The notes beneath the pieces are model-generated. The model was not told where the DNA came from and ran no database searches. It saw only the letters and a list, made by a program, of their open reading frames with translations. A stretch of 5,693 nt of DNA from an uncultured Ruminococcus sp. (GTDB taxonomy: Bacteria; Bacillota; Clostridia; Oscillospirales; Ruminococcaceae): NCBI GenBank assembly GCA_946404705.1, contig CAMJES010000158.1:1-5693 (forward strand). The letters run 5' to 3'. Made by a program: the position numbers and the translations under genes. Numbering within the stretch: the first letter of the stretch is position 1; each line of letters opens with the position of its first letter. Below are positions 5,646 through 5,693 of the stretch, piece by piece.

Positions 5646-5693
5646 AGATCGGAAGAGCACACGTCTGAACTCCAGTCACCGGCTATGATATCT
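5646..5693. other. Illumina-type sequencing adapter with index (artefact)
   Basis: Starts with AGATCGGAAGAGC and continues through the index-side adapter to 5679, then CGGCTATGAT (5680-5689, index position) and ATCT. It is the exact reverse complement of 1-48. The apparent 48-bp terminal inverted repeat is therefore technical and not a transposon end. Confidence 0.97.

Noticed and set aside
5122..5679. 185-codon minus-strand reading frame opposite the DHHW gene
   Set aside because: Its start codon and first residues (MTGVQTCALPI) are translated adapter, and the rest is the antisense shadow of the DHHW coding region.
1..5693. Transposon or linear element with perfect 48-bp terminal inverted repeats
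   Set aside because: The repeats are sequencing adapter plus index, not biological ends, and there is no transposase.

Overview
The window is a short assembled contig with library adapter sequence at both ends (1-48 and 5646-5693), so only 49-5645 is natural DNA. The gene content suggests a gut-type Clostridia genome, probably Oscillospiraceae/Ruminococcus-like. The evidence is AGGAGG-type ribosome binding sites before every gene, sigma-A promoters, lipobox signal peptides, an MBOAT/DHHW pair, a DUF5131 protein of the type seen in Firmicutes, and TTGTAGGG-type intergenic repeats. Taxonomy is an inference from style and was not searched.

Left part, minus strand: a near-consensus promoter (803-831) drives a leader of about 475 nt that carries what I read as a cobalamin riboswitch (about 549-737). 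After it comes the first 91 codons of a BtuF/FepB-like substrate-binding lipoprotein, cut off by the contig end. This is probably the start of a vitamin B12 (corrinoid) uptake operon.

Middle, plus strand: a separate promoter (882-910) faces the other way and serves an operon. Its first gene (978-2252) has the membrane and fold signatures of a SipW-type signal peptidase, but both catalytic dyad positions appear substituted, and it has a long charged cytoplasmic tail. It is followed 15 nt later by a complete MBOAT O-acyltransferase (2268-3689) of the AlgI type.

Right part: a 1.46-kb stretch holds a small lipoprotein (3768-4142), a DUF5131 (Gp37/Gp68-like, probable radical SAM) protein (4168-4881) and a repeat-rich spacer (4884-5100). 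Then comes the N-terminal part of a DHHW/AlgX-AlgJ-like membrane-anchored protein (5155-5645), cut by the other contig end. MBOAT and DHHW proteins normally work together to O-acetylate an extracellular or wall polymer: MBOAT moves the acyl group across the membrane and the SGNH-like DHHW protein transfers it. Here the pair is separated by the lipoprotein/DUF5131/repeat segment. The most unusual item is the apparent pseudo-signal-peptidase heading this acylation locus.
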